A stretch of 57,172 nucleotides of DNA, from contig JAUYCX010000081.1 of assembly GCA_030692045.1 (NCBI GenBank), positions 1 to 57,172 on the forward strand, read 5' to 3'. Shown here piece by piece: positions 7,698 through 16,379 of this stretch. A program made the position numbers and the translations under genes. The stretch comes from Candidatus Omnitrophota bacterium. GTDB taxonomy: Bacteria > Omnitrophota > Gorgyraeia > JAUYCX01. The stretch's first letter is position 1. Each line of letters starts with the position of its first letter. The notes beneath the pieces were generated by a model that saw only the letters and a list, made by a program, of their open reading frames with translations, ran no database searches and was not told the DNA's origin.

Positions 7698-8909
7698 TTA
7701 ACCTCCAATTAATTGGGTTATCTTTAAAATTGGCAGAAACAGTGCAATCACAATCCCTCCCACAATAACTCCCAAAATTGCAATAATTATCGGCTCAATC
7801 ATACTGGCTAATCCTGCAACTGCAACATCCACCTGCTCATCATAGAAATCAGAAATTTTGGTGAGCATTTTTTCTAATTCACCTGTCTGTTCTCCTACGG
7901 CAATCATCCTTGTCACCATCGGCGGGAAAACACCGCTTTTTATTAATGGTTGAGAAATGCTTTCGCCCTCACGCACATTGCTTCTTACATTATTCACGGC
8001 AATTTCAACTACCTTATTACCTGAAGTTTTAGCTACAATTTCTAAAGAGGCCAGAATAGGCACTCCGCTTTGGGTAAGGGTGGATAGAGTTCTACTAAAT
8101 CTACTAATGGCAATCTTTCTAATTAATTGTCCTATAACCGGAAGTTTTAATTTCAATCTATCAAAAGACAATCTGCCGGTTTCTGAACGTAGATAACGAT
8201 TAAATATAATGCTCGTTACAAAAAGTACTCCCACAACATAAATTAACCATTTTCTCACTAAATTACTCACAAAAATTAAAATTTTGGTAGGCATCGGCAA
8301 CTGTCCTCCCAACATTTCAAAAATATTACTAAAGGTTGGTACAACCTTTACAAGTAGAACTGTGGTGATAATAATTGCCATAGAAATAACAATTACAGGA
8401 TAAATCATTGCGGATTGAACCTTTCTTCTCAATGCAATTGTTTTTTCCAAATAATTAGCAATCCTCTCTAAGATTATATTCAACATTCCACTACTTTCTC
8501 CTGCCTTCACCATATTGATATACAAGGCATCAAAAATCGCAGGATGCTTGCCAAAAGAAGAAGATAAACTGTTACCCACCTCTATATCGTCCCTAATATT
8601 TGCAATTACCTTCTTAAAAGTTCCTACTCCGATTTGCTCCTGCAAAGCATCTAAACTTTGCATAAGAGGGATACCCGCATCAACCATTGTAGCCAGCTGA
8701 CGAGAAAATATCACTAAATCATCAAGCTTGACCTTTTCTTTGCCAAAGAGCTTAAACCCTCTAACAGATTCTTTGACCTCCTTAATAGAAATAATTACCA
8801 GCTTTCTTTTTCTAAGTTCTTCGATAACTGCAGCTTGATTTTCAGCAGAAATTTTTCCTGTAACATTATGAGCATTTTGATCTTTAGCAACGTATTTGAA
8901 AACAGCCAT
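7698..8909 (-). CDS. pilC: Type IV pilus inner-membrane platform protein PilC
   Basis: This 403-aa GspF/PilC-family protein has two tandem T2SSF domains: DDLVIFSRQLATMVDAGIPL..GKHPAIF and RFSRTLSTLTQSGVPILASL..GVFPPMV. Each contains the (S/T)RxLxTLxxxGVPL-type motif, and hydrophobic helices near 175-240 and at the C-terminus (GVIVGGIVIALFLPIL). The N-terminal AVFKYVAKDQNAHNVTGKI region is the usual cytoplasmic lead. It converts motor rotation into subunit insertion. It is the only such platform protein in the cluster, although two PilB-like ATPases are present. Confidence 0.93.
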   Translation of the reverse strand: MAVFKYVAKDQNAHNVTGKISAENQAAVIEELRKRKLVIISIKEVKESVRGFKLFGKEKVKLDDLVIFSRQLATMVDAGIPLMQSLDALQEQIGVGTFKKVIANIRDDIEVGNSLSSSFGKHPAIFDALYINMVKAGESSGMLNIILERIANYLEKTIALRRKVQSAMIYPVIVISMAIIITTVLLVKVVPTFSNIFEMLGGQLPMPTKILIFVSNLVRKWLIYVVGVLFVTSIIFNRYLRSETGRLSFDRLKLKLPVIGQLIRKIAISRFSRTLSTLTQSGVPILASLEIVAKTSGNKVVEIAVNNVRSNVREGESISQPLIKSGVFPPMVTRMIAVGEQTGELEKMLTKISDFYDEQVDVAVAGLASMIEPIIIAILGVIVGGIVIALFLPILKITQLIGG

Positions 8910-8912
8910 ATT

Positions 8913-9374
8913 TTACTCCCTCCTTGTATACCAGCGATTTATTGCCTCATCAATCTCTGATTTTGTGGCAATGAATGTAGCTACCTTACAACCTGTGATA
9001 TGCTCAATTTGCTCAATAATCGAGGTGTCTAAGGGATTAGCCATAACAACACTTAAAACATCACCTACCTTGTCTAAGGGAACTATATGAAATTCCCGGG
9101 CAGTTTTTTCCGGGATTAATTCAATCACCTTGGCATCAATTTCATATTTATTGACTGCTATGTAGGGAAATCCGCATTGAACAATGAGTGCCACCACAAC
9201 ATCACGCTCAGTAACAAACCCTAACTTTACCAATAACTCACCCAAAACACCACCCTCTTTTTTTTGGACATCCAAGGCATCCTTTAACTGCTCTTTAGTT
9301 ATAAAACCCCTTTTGATTAATATCTGACCAAGTAACTGTTTTTTAGAAATGATATCCCGTCTTGAATATACCAT
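8913..9374 (-). CDS. Stand-alone MshEN (GspE N-terminal) domain protein
   Basis: The chosen start is ATG 9374, which follows AAAGGAGAG. The longer frame to 9401 would run through the SD. The 153-aa protein is essentially one MshEN domain: two 24-residue motifs (LLGQILIKRGFITKEQLKDA.. and VLGELLVKLGFVTERDVVVA..) and the IPEKTAREFHIVPL core. MshEN domains of T2SS/T4P ATPases bind c-di-GMP through these motifs; the motif-leading Arg is replaced by Leu and Val here. No ATPase part is attached. It could be a diffusible c-di-GMP sensor or a competitor for ATPase contacts. Confidence 0.8.
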   Translation of the reverse strand: MVYSRRDIISKKQLLGQILIKRGFITKEQLKDALDVQKKEGGVLGELLVKLGFVTERDVVVALIVQCGFPYIAVNKYEIDAKVIELIPEKTAREFHIVPLDKVGDVLSVVMANPLDTSIIEQIEHITGCKVATFIATKSEIDEAINRWYTRRE

Positions 9375-9387
9375 TTTTTCTCTCTCC

Positions 9388-9606
9388 TTTAATGAGACCA
9401 CAATTTATGGAACGAAGTGAACATAAATTGTCTGGTCGAATTAAACCCAGCACTAATTTTACTGACAGCGCAGGTTTCTAAATAAAATGGTTTTATCCGA
9501 AATAAATCCGTAACATTGTTATTAAGCATATTAGTAAAATTAGTGCTGGGTAAATTCAGACAAACGACTTATGTCACTTTGTTCCATAAGTCGTGTCTTC
9601 ATTTAC
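9388..9606 (-). repeat. Composite hairpin repeat, copy D (three-arm form)
   Basis: The element runs from the stop codon of the GGDEF-ATPase gene (TAA at 9603-9605 lies inside the terminal repeat) to the SD of the MshEN gene. On the plus strand it reads: TTTAATGA; arm 1 (GACCACAATTTATG / CATAAATTGTCTGGTC); GAATTAAA; a long arm 2 (CCAGCACTAATTTTAC / GTAAAATTAGTGCTGG with an about 75-nt loop); AAATTC; arm 3 (AGACAAACGACTTATG / CATAAGTCGTGTCT); then TCATTTAC. Arm 2 shares the CCAGCACTAATTTT stem with copy C. Confidence 0.75.
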
Positions 9607-12600
9607 TTTTTCAAATCTTTTCCCAACAATTTTTCCACAAACTCAACTGCCTTCTTTATCTCCACTTGAAAATCCGCATATCTATAACCTTTAAGTGCAG
9701 CCAAAACAGATTCATCTGCGATTTTTGACAGATAATTTATCACATTTAAACGAACTGTTGCCTCAGAATCATTTAAAACCTCTATTAAAAGCTCGATACT
9801 TTCTTTACCTGCAATTTTACTTAGAACAAAAATTGTTTTTTGGCGGATATTTATCTCTGGATGCTTAATGGTATTTTCTAATAATTTCACAAACCCCGGC
9901 TGTTGTAAATACATAAATAATTCTATGGTATTCTTTGCTATATACCATTTTTCGTGATTGAGTCTTTCTTTTAATTCCTCGGTTAGAATCTTAGCCCCCT
10001 CAATTTTAATTAACTCAGATAATATCTCACCTATTGCGCGTCGACGTAGGTATGCCCCGAAATATCCTAAATATCCTAAGACCTTATCATCTATCATTGC
10101 CTCATTCATAAGCGGCTTTATCACAACCTCTCCAATATTAATAATAAGGTCTTTGATATCGTCGTAATAAGAAGAGCTGTCTATTCTTTTCATAAGTTCT
10201 AAGATAACCGGCTTTAACCTATCTAACTGGAAAATTCTTTCCATTAATTCTTCAATAGCGAGCCTGCGTTCTTTAGAAGAAATTATGCGCAGTTTTTCTT
10301 TTTTAAGTTTGGCTATAATTATTTTTGCATGAACGAAATTTCCAGAATCAATCAAATATCCGATAGGCTTGGCGAATTGACTAATTAGCAACGTATAAAT
10401 ATCTAATTGTTCTTCGTGTTCTAAATTGGAAAATACTATATCGAAAATGACAATCAGGAGTTCTTGCCGAGAAAGCGGAATAGATTCGATTACGCGCATG
10501 AAACTGCGAGCCACCCTGCGTCTTAAATCAATAGAGGCTATCTTAAAAAATTCCTTCCATTTATTCAATACCGCATTAAATAAATCCTGACGCTCAAGAG
10601 CCAATACTTCGGAAATCAAATAATTTATCTCAACATCATCTTCTAAATTAAGATAATCCTCAGCTGTCATATTAAGAAATTTTTTAACCCTCTCTTCTAA
10701 ATTAAAATCTTTCCAAGATTGCTCGCCCAAAACCCAGGCCAAATCTTCTTTTTGGCACCCTTGCCGTTGCAACTTATCTTTAAGAAGCGGCACAATCCTT
10801 TGTCTTTGGTTGTTATCCCATAAAAACTTCTGCACTAAACTACGCATCTTAGGAATAGATGCCTTCTCGTCCTTAAATTCATGAGACAACATATCTACAA
10901 CTACTTCATCTGGAAATTCAGGAAATAACTCTTTGATGATATCCCCTTTTATAATTTTTTCTTCTGGCTTTTCGCTTAACAAGACGTCTCTGCGCAATTT
11001 AGGTTCAAGATTTAAAATTGCCTGGGCTAAACCATTCTTATACTTTTGCCAATCTTGAGGATTTTTGTTTTGTAAGTGTGAGCTAATTTTTTGAAATGAA
11101 TTCTTAACAAATTCTGCCTTAATATTATCTTGTGTCTGTAAATCCTTATTAGAATCTTTGCCAACGCGCGTATCAGCCATTTGAGTTAAGACTTGTGCGA
11201 TTTGTGTTGCATTAGATTCCCAATCTACAGGAATATTATCAGTTTTATCTTTCTTATCCCAACCAGAAACTTTGCCTAAGATATAATCCACTAACATTGC
11301 CTCTTCAACCCTTTCTCTTTCTTCAGTTTTATCTGAGGCAGAGGCGGCATAGCTTACCTCTCCAACTTCAATCTGATAAATCCCTTTAGACTTAAGCCTT
11401 TCAGTAAAATTTATTTCCTCTGAAGGATGCGTTAAGATATCTAAGAAATCTGTAAAATCAGATTTAGTTATCCCCCTTTTAAAAGTAATGCTCTCAATGT
11501 GGCAAGACTTCAGATAATAAAGAAAGGCCTGCTCAAACATCTTTTTTAATTGGCCTTCTTTAAGTCTCTCGCCATTCACAAGCAATGCCCCTTTGGCTTC
11601 ACTTAAAACAAGAATCTCATCTCGCACAAATATCTCTGAAAGCTTCTTGAATAAATCCTCCAAAGGACTCATAACCATCTCGCTTCCCGCGGGATAAAGT
11701 ATAGTATTTATATTAACTATATAAAGATCTCTAACAATATCTGGAATTAAACTTAAGCTTTGTTTGTTTAAAGTAGGAACCAATTTCTCCTCAACGCCCT
11801 CGAGAATCTCCTTGGCATATTTAAAGACCCTGTCGTAAGCCAAGCCCTCTGCTCTTTTTACCATATTAGCGTATTCAGTGGCACGATGATAATCCTGGGC
11901 TTTTTTAAAATGATAAAATAATTCGCCGGCAATTTGGTCGAGGTTATTTGAATAAAGCCCTTCCTCTATTTCACCTAACTGTTTATGCAAAAGCTTCATC
12001 TTGTCTTGCTCTATTAAGCTATAGAGAACGCGGCGTATCTCATCGCTGACAAAACTTAATTCAGCGCCGAACTTATCCTCGCCTTCTTGAAGCCTATTCT
12101 TTTTTATTAAGCCAGCGCTTTTTGCGCTTTCCAAAATATCCAAAACATAACCCTCTTCCTGTTTACCAAGCCGATGCAAGAGATCAGCATTAAAATCCTG
12201 ACCAATGACGGCTGCCTGGGAAATTAACTCTTGAGTAGTCCTGTCTAAGCTTCTGAATCTCTCAAGGATTATCTCTTCTAATGAATGGGGAATATCTAAT
12301 TCTTGTATCTCAATCTTACCCCAGTGGCCCTTATGGTAATAAATAAATCCTTTCTGAATGAGAAATTTTAACAACTCTTCGATAAACAAAGGAGCACCCT
12401 TAGAGATTTTGTAAACAAGACTGTCAAACTCCTCTGTCCTTTCAATATCTGGCAAAATTGCAGAAATCATTTCTTTAGTTCCTGGGAAAGAAAGAAAATC
12501 CAACTTTATCTCTTCATCTACAAAACCTGCTAATTCATCCTTAAAATGAACTAACGGATAATCAGAAGCCTCAAGGGAAAGCAAAGCCTCATTTCTTAAT

Positions 12601-13754
12601 GCAGCTAAGATTAGAATTTGCGCCTTTTCTTTTTTTAGTGAAAGAATCAATCTTAAGGTTTTCTCATCTATCCAGTGAAAATCATCAAATGCCAAGCAAA
12701 GCACATTTTCTAAAGATATATTTATAAGTATCTGTTTTAATATCTCTTCAATATTCACTTCTTTTTTTTCATTTACCTCTTGAGCGAAATCCGATGAACC
12801 AAAGGATTCTTGAAGGGAAGGAAAGATTTTCGAGAGTTGAGCAATCGCTGTAGCACTTAAATTCTTTAAAAGCCTTTCTTTAATTGTTAAGTTGGCGCGT
12901 AAATAATTCTCTAAATTAAGTAAAAGATTCCTGTATGGCTGAGAAATAAATTTTTCACAACATTTGTTTAAAAAATAAATTCCTGATTTTTTTATTACTA
13001 ATTTAGAAAAATCCTCCATTAAGCGGCTTTTGCCTAATCCTACAGCTGAACTAATTAAAATAACATTTGTTTTAATCTCCTTTTCTTTACCTACATTCTC
13101 CAAAATCTGTAATAGTTTATTAAGCTGGCTATTTCTTTCAATCAGCCTTGGACAAGGAAAGAGTTCCAAGATTTCTTTTGCCCTTAGCACATCCGAAGAA
13201 ATATCAGAAACAAATGAAATTCTATTTCTACCTTTTTGCTTTGATACATACAAAGCCTTATCAGCAAGGTCAATCAGACGTAGCGCTTCGCCTGCGTCAT
13301 CGGGAAAGTTAGCAATCCCTAAGCTTAAATTAACATTTATATCTGGCTGGCCCTTGGCAATGGATGAAATTGAGGTTTTAGAAACAGTGCTGCTAATTCT
13401 TTTGGCAATATTGGTTATAGTGGAAATATCCCCTGCTGGTAACACTATAGTAAACTCGTCTCCCGCATATCTAATAACCGTATCGCCAGCTCTTACACAC
13501 TCCTTTAAGACCTTAGCTACAGTTTTTAATACCTCGTCCCCCCGCAAGTGGCCATATTTATCGTTTATGGATTTAAAATCATCTATGTCTATCATAAAAA
13601 GCCAGATGCTTTGATTTGCCCCTTTACTTCTGGCAATCTCCTGTGGTAAATACTGATAAAGATAGCGGCGATTAAATGCATCGGTTAACTCATCCCTGAA
13701 GATTAACTGCTCTACTCTTTTTTGCGGCTGTTGGTTTTCTTTATTTTCTGTCAT
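9603..13754 (-). CDS. GGDEF - AAA/STAND-like ATPase - HEAT repeat protein
   Basis: This is a 1383-aa fusion. Residues about 15-185 are a GGDEF domain with DxD-type MIDIDDF, an AGDEF active site (97-101) and an RxxD inhibitory site five residues before it (RAGD), so it is probably an active diguanylate cyclase. About 200-600 is an ATPase resembling those of large transcription-regulator and adenylate-cyclase fusions: P-loop SAVGLGKSR (236-244, Ser in place of the first Gly) and Walker B CLAFDDFHW (353-361). A long helical middle follows, and the last about 150 residues are HEAT-like repeats (INIRQKTIFVLSKIAGKESI). No HTH or transmembrane helix is seen. The 5' end overlaps the receiver-GGDEF gene by 4 nt. 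Confidence 0.8.
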   Translation of the reverse strand: MTENKENQQPQKRVEQLIFRDELTDAFNRRYLYQYLPQEIARSKGANQSIWLFMIDIDDFKSINDKYGHLRGDEVLKTVAKVLKECVRAGDTVIRYAGDEFTIVLPAGDISTITNIAKRISSTVSKTSISSIAKGQPDINVNLSLGIANFPDDAGEALRLIDLADKALYVSKQKGRNRISFVSDISSDVLRAKEILELFPCPRLIERNSQLNKLLQILENVGKEKEIKTNVILISSAVGLGKSRLMEDFSKLVIKKSGIYFLNKCCEKFISQPYRNLLLNLENYLRANLTIKERLLKNLSATAIAQLSKIFPSLQESFGSSDFAQEVNEKKEVNIEEILKQILINISLENVLCLAFDDFHWIDEKTLRLILSLKKEKAQILILAALRNEALLSLEASDYPLVHFKDELAGFVDEEIKLDFLSFPGTKEMISAILPDIERTEEFDSLVYKISKGAPLFIEELLKFLIQKGFIYYHKGHWGKIEIQELDIPHSLEEIILERFRSLDRTTQELISQAAVIGQDFNADLLHRLGKQEEGYVLDILESAKSAGLIKKNRLQEGEDKFGAELSFVSDEIRRVLYSLIEQDKMKLLHKQLGEIEEGLYSNNLDQIAGELFYHFKKAQDYHRATEYANMVKRAEGLAYDRVFKYAKEILEGVEEKLVPTLNKQSLSLIPDIVRDLYIVNINTILYPAGSEMVMSPLEDLFKKLSEIFVRDEILVLSEAKGALLVNGERLKEGQLKKMFEQAFLYYLKSCHIESITFKRGITKSDFTDFLDILTHPSEEINFTERLKSKGIYQIEVGEVSYAASASDKTEERERVEEAMLVDYILGKVSGWDKKDKTDNIPVDWESNATQIAQVLTQMADTRVGKDSNKDLQTQDNIKAEFVKNSFQKISSHLQNKNPQDWQKYKNGLAQAILNLEPKLRRDVLLSEKPEEKIIKGDIIKELFPEFPDEVVVDMLSHEFKDEKASIPKMRSLVQKFLWDNNQRQRIVPLLKDKLQRQGCQKEDLAWVLGEQSWKDFNLEERVKKFLNMTAEDYLNLEDDVEINYLISEVLALERQDLFNAVLNKWKEFFKIASIDLRRRVARSFMRVIESIPLSRQELLIVIFDIVFSNLEHEEQLDIYTLLISQFAKPIGYLIDSGNFVHAKIIIAKLKKEKLRIISSKERRLAIEELMERIFQLDRLKPVILELMKRIDSSSYYDDIKDLIINIGEVVIKPLMNEAMIDDKVLGYLGYFGAYLRRRAIGEILSELIKIEGAKILTEELKERLNHEKWYIAKNTIELFMYLQQPGFVKLLENTIKHPEINIRQKTIFVLSKIAGKESIELLIEVLNDSEATVRLNVINYLSKIADESVLAALKGYRYADFQVEIKKAVEFVEKLLGKDLKK

Positions 13755-14647
13755 TGCTTCTCTCTATCAAAAACACACATCCTTCCCTTACCTAAACATT
13801 TAGCCTGGTAAAGGGCTTTATCTGCATGGTCAATCAATTCCTCTTTTGATTGTCCGTCTTCAGGAAAAGAAGCCACCCCCACACTTATTGTTATGGGTGT
13901 ACTTTTCTGGATAAGATTAACAATTCTAGCAGCCACAGCGCTTGCTCCCTCTTTAGAGGTTTGCGGAAGAAGTATAGCAAATTCCTCTCCGCCATAACGA
14001 AAAACCATATCCACACAACGAATAGACTCCACAAAAAACCGGCCAACTGATTTTAATAAATCGTCTCCGGCTAAATGGCCATGAGTATCGTTGTAACTTT
14101 TAAAGGCGTCAATATCCACCATCAGAAGGGAAAATGCCTGAGGGTAACGTTTCGCCCGACTAAACTCTCGTAAGATTATCTCATGAAAATAGCGATGGTT
14201 ATGTAAGCCAGTTAAGCCATCTATTATAGAAAGCTCGCGATAATATTCTTTCTGATTTGCCTCAACTAAAAGATAATATCTTTCTACAGCACGACGCAAG
14301 ACCATCCTTATTTCTTCAGGTTCAAAAGGCATACTCACATAATCATACGCACCCTCTCTCATTGCCTCAACAGCAGATTTAATAGATGGACGGGCAGTGC
14401 TTACAATAACACAAATTTTGTGATTGATATTTTTAAAATTCTGCAATTCTTCAAAACCACTTTTTTCTTTAGCGGTTATATCGAGAATGATAATTTTAAA
14501 ATAACCTTTTTGGGCTAACCTTAGAGCCTCATCAATTGTTGCTGCAGACTCTGTCTTATAACCTTCGTTTAGCAAAAACTCCTGCCAAAGCTTACGGGTT
14601 GAGGCATTTATATCAATAACTAAGACATTTATCTCTTCGCTACTCAT
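13751..14647 (-). CDS. Receiver-GGDEF protein, PleD-like diguanylate cyclase
   Basis: This 298-aa protein has an N-terminal receiver domain (about 6-125) with phosphoacceptor Asp56 (ILDIT). The C-terminal GGDEF domain has an intact GGEEF site (219-223) and the RxxD inhibitory site exactly five residues before it (R210-D213). The receiver is odd: the acidic pair is reduced to one Asp (VIDIN) and the conserved Lys of the KPF motif is Met (SMPFEP). Phosphorylation may be weak or absent. The product, c-di-GMP, would serve the MshEN domains and riboswitches of the same locus. It overlaps both neighbours by 1-4 nt. Confidence 0.9.
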   Translation of the reverse strand: MSSEEINVLVIDINASTRKLWQEFLLNEGYKTESAATIDEALRLAQKGYFKIIILDITAKEKSGFEELQNFKNINHKICVIVSTARPSIKSAVEAMREGAYDYVSMPFEPEEIRMVLRRAVERYYLLVEANQKEYYRELSIIDGLTGLHNHRYFHEIILREFSRAKRYPQAFSLLMVDIDAFKSYNDTHGHLAGDDLLKSVGRFFVESIRCVDMVFRYGGEEFAILLPQTSKEGASAVAARIVNLIQKSTPITISVGVASFPEDGQSKEELIDHADKALYQAKCLGKGRMCVFDREKQ

Positions 14648-16374
14648 TAACTCTCCGTTGTAATACGTAAAACCTCTTCCAAAGTGGTTAAGCCCATTTT
14701 AAATTTTTTTATGGCATCATCCCAAAGGGTAGTCATTTCCCTCTCTTTTACGGCAAAATTTTTGATTTCATCAGAGGATGCACCCTTAACTATCATCTCA
14801 CGAATAGTATCATCAACCATCAAAACCTCTAACACGCCCATGCGGCCAAGATACCCAGTGTTACGGCAGAAGGTGCAACCCTTACCATGATAAAAAACCG
14901 CGCCTTCTTGAGGCTTTAAACCTATCTTATCAAACATTGCCGTGGATACCTCATATGGCTCTTTACAACGGGAACAAATCTTTCTACATAATCTCTGGGC
15001 ACAGACCATAATCAAACTTGAAGATACCAAAAACGGTTCCACACCCATATCAATCAAACGGGTAATTGCACCTGAGGCATCATTGGTATGAAGGGTTGAA
15101 AAAACCATCTGACCAGTTAGGGATGCCTTCACAGCAATATCCGCAGTTTCAGAATCACGGATTTCTCCAATCATTATAATATCAGGATTCTGCCGCAACA
15201 AAGACCTTAAGCCGTTAGCAAAAGTTAAGCCAATTTCCGATTTTACTGGTATTTGAGTAATTCCGCTTATTAAATACTCCACCGGTTCTTCAATTGTAAT
15301 GATATTTCTATCTATTGTGTTCAATTGAGTGACAATCGAATAAAGCGTTGTAGACTTGCCGCTCCCAGTTGGGCCTGTTACTAAAATCATACCAAATGGT
15401 TTAGCAATTGCTTCTTTAAAAAGTACAGTTGTTTCCGGGAAAAAACCTAAACCGTCCAAACCAATGGATAGATTAGATTTATCCAGAATTCTTAGAACAA
15501 TCTTTTGGCCAAATGTAGTCGGTAAAACCGAAACGCGAAAGTCAATCTCTCGTATTGCAATTTTTATTTTAAAACGCCCATCCTGAGGCAAACGCCATTC
15601 AGTAATGTCTAAACGTGACATAATCTTCAGCCTTACAATAATTGCATTTTGGTTTTTTTTAGGCAGGCTTAAGACATCGTGCAGATTTCCATCAATTCTA
15701 TAACGCACGCGTAAATCAGTTTCGGCTGGTTCGATATGGATATCAGAGGCGCGTTGTTTTAAGGCCTCTCTAATCATCAAATCCACAACCTGCACAATAG
15801 GAGCCTTGCGGCTTTCCTCAACCGTCTGCCCAATTTCCATATCTCTATCCAAAGCCATAGTTTCAGATTCTGCTATAATATCCAACGCCTCGGTTTGGCC
15901 AAATTCCTTAACCATTTCAGCCATACTGCTTATAGTTCTTTTTCCATAATAAATACTGATTGCCTTGACAATATCGGAATCTGTTGACATCACCACATCC
16001 ACTTCATAACCTGTGAGGTTTTTCAAATCATCTATGGCAAATATATTAAACGGGTCAGACATTGCTACAGTCATGGTTGAACCGATTTGAGAAATGGGAA
16101 TGATGTGGTATTGTCTGGCTATACGTTCTGGGATAAGGTTTAATAGTTCTGGGTCAATCTTATATTTGGATAAATCAATAGGGGGAATATTAAGCTCTTT
16201 TGCTAAAAGAATTAATAATTCCCGCTCTGTAATTAATCCTTTTTCCAACAGGATTTTATCAAGGCTTATTCCTTTTTCCTTTTGTAATTTTAAAGCATCG
16301 TCTAAGTCTTCCTTCTTTAGACTCTTTGATTCAACAAGTAAATCAATAATTTTTTCCTTTAATGGCTTGGTCAT
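14647..16374 (-). CDS. pilB: PilB/GspE-family pilus assembly ATPase (1)
   Basis: This 575-aa protein has an N-terminal MshEN domain (1-145), then the GspE N2/ATPase core. The ATPase core carries SDIHIEP (210-216), Walker A GPTGSGKST (334-342), Asp box IEEPVEY (361-367), Walker B around PDIIMIGEIRD (397-407) and His box STLHTND (426-432). A Cys4-type zinc insert (CRKIC..C plus CTFC, 463-503) is present. All catalytic motifs look intact. Its MshEN c-di-GMP motifs are weak (KIIDLLVESKSL; SLDKILLEKGLI). It powers pilus polymerisation from the cytoplasm. No PilT-type retraction ATPase is in the window. Confidence 0.92.
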   Translation of the reverse strand: MTKPLKEKIIDLLVESKSLKKEDLDDALKLQKEKGISLDKILLEKGLITERELLILLAKELNIPPIDLSKYKIDPELLNLIPERIARQYHIIPISQIGSTMTVAMSDPFNIFAIDDLKNLTGYEVDVVMSTDSDIVKAISIYYGKRTISSMAEMVKEFGQTEALDIIAESETMALDRDMEIGQTVEESRKAPIVQVVDLMIREALKQRASDIHIEPAETDLRVRYRIDGNLHDVLSLPKKNQNAIIVRLKIMSRLDITEWRLPQDGRFKIKIAIREIDFRVSVLPTTFGQKIVLRILDKSNLSIGLDGLGFFPETTVLFKEAIAKPFGMILVTGPTGSGKSTTLYSIVTQLNTIDRNIITIEEPVEYLISGITQIPVKSEIGLTFANGLRSLLRQNPDIIMIGEIRDSETADIAVKASLTGQMVFSTLHTNDASGAITRLIDMGVEPFLVSSSLIMVCAQRLCRKICSRCKEPYEVSTAMFDKIGLKPQEGAVFYHGKGCTFCRNTGYLGRMGVLEVLMVDDTIREMIVKGASSDEIKNFAVKEREMTTLWDDAIKKFKMGLTTLEEVLRITTES

Positions 16375-16379
16375 TTAAT

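Noticed and set aside
9603-13754. LuxR/MalT-type transcription activator
   Set aside because: The ATPase part resembles those regulators, but no helix-turn-helix is seen at the C-terminus, which instead has HEAT repeats; the N-terminus is GGDEF.
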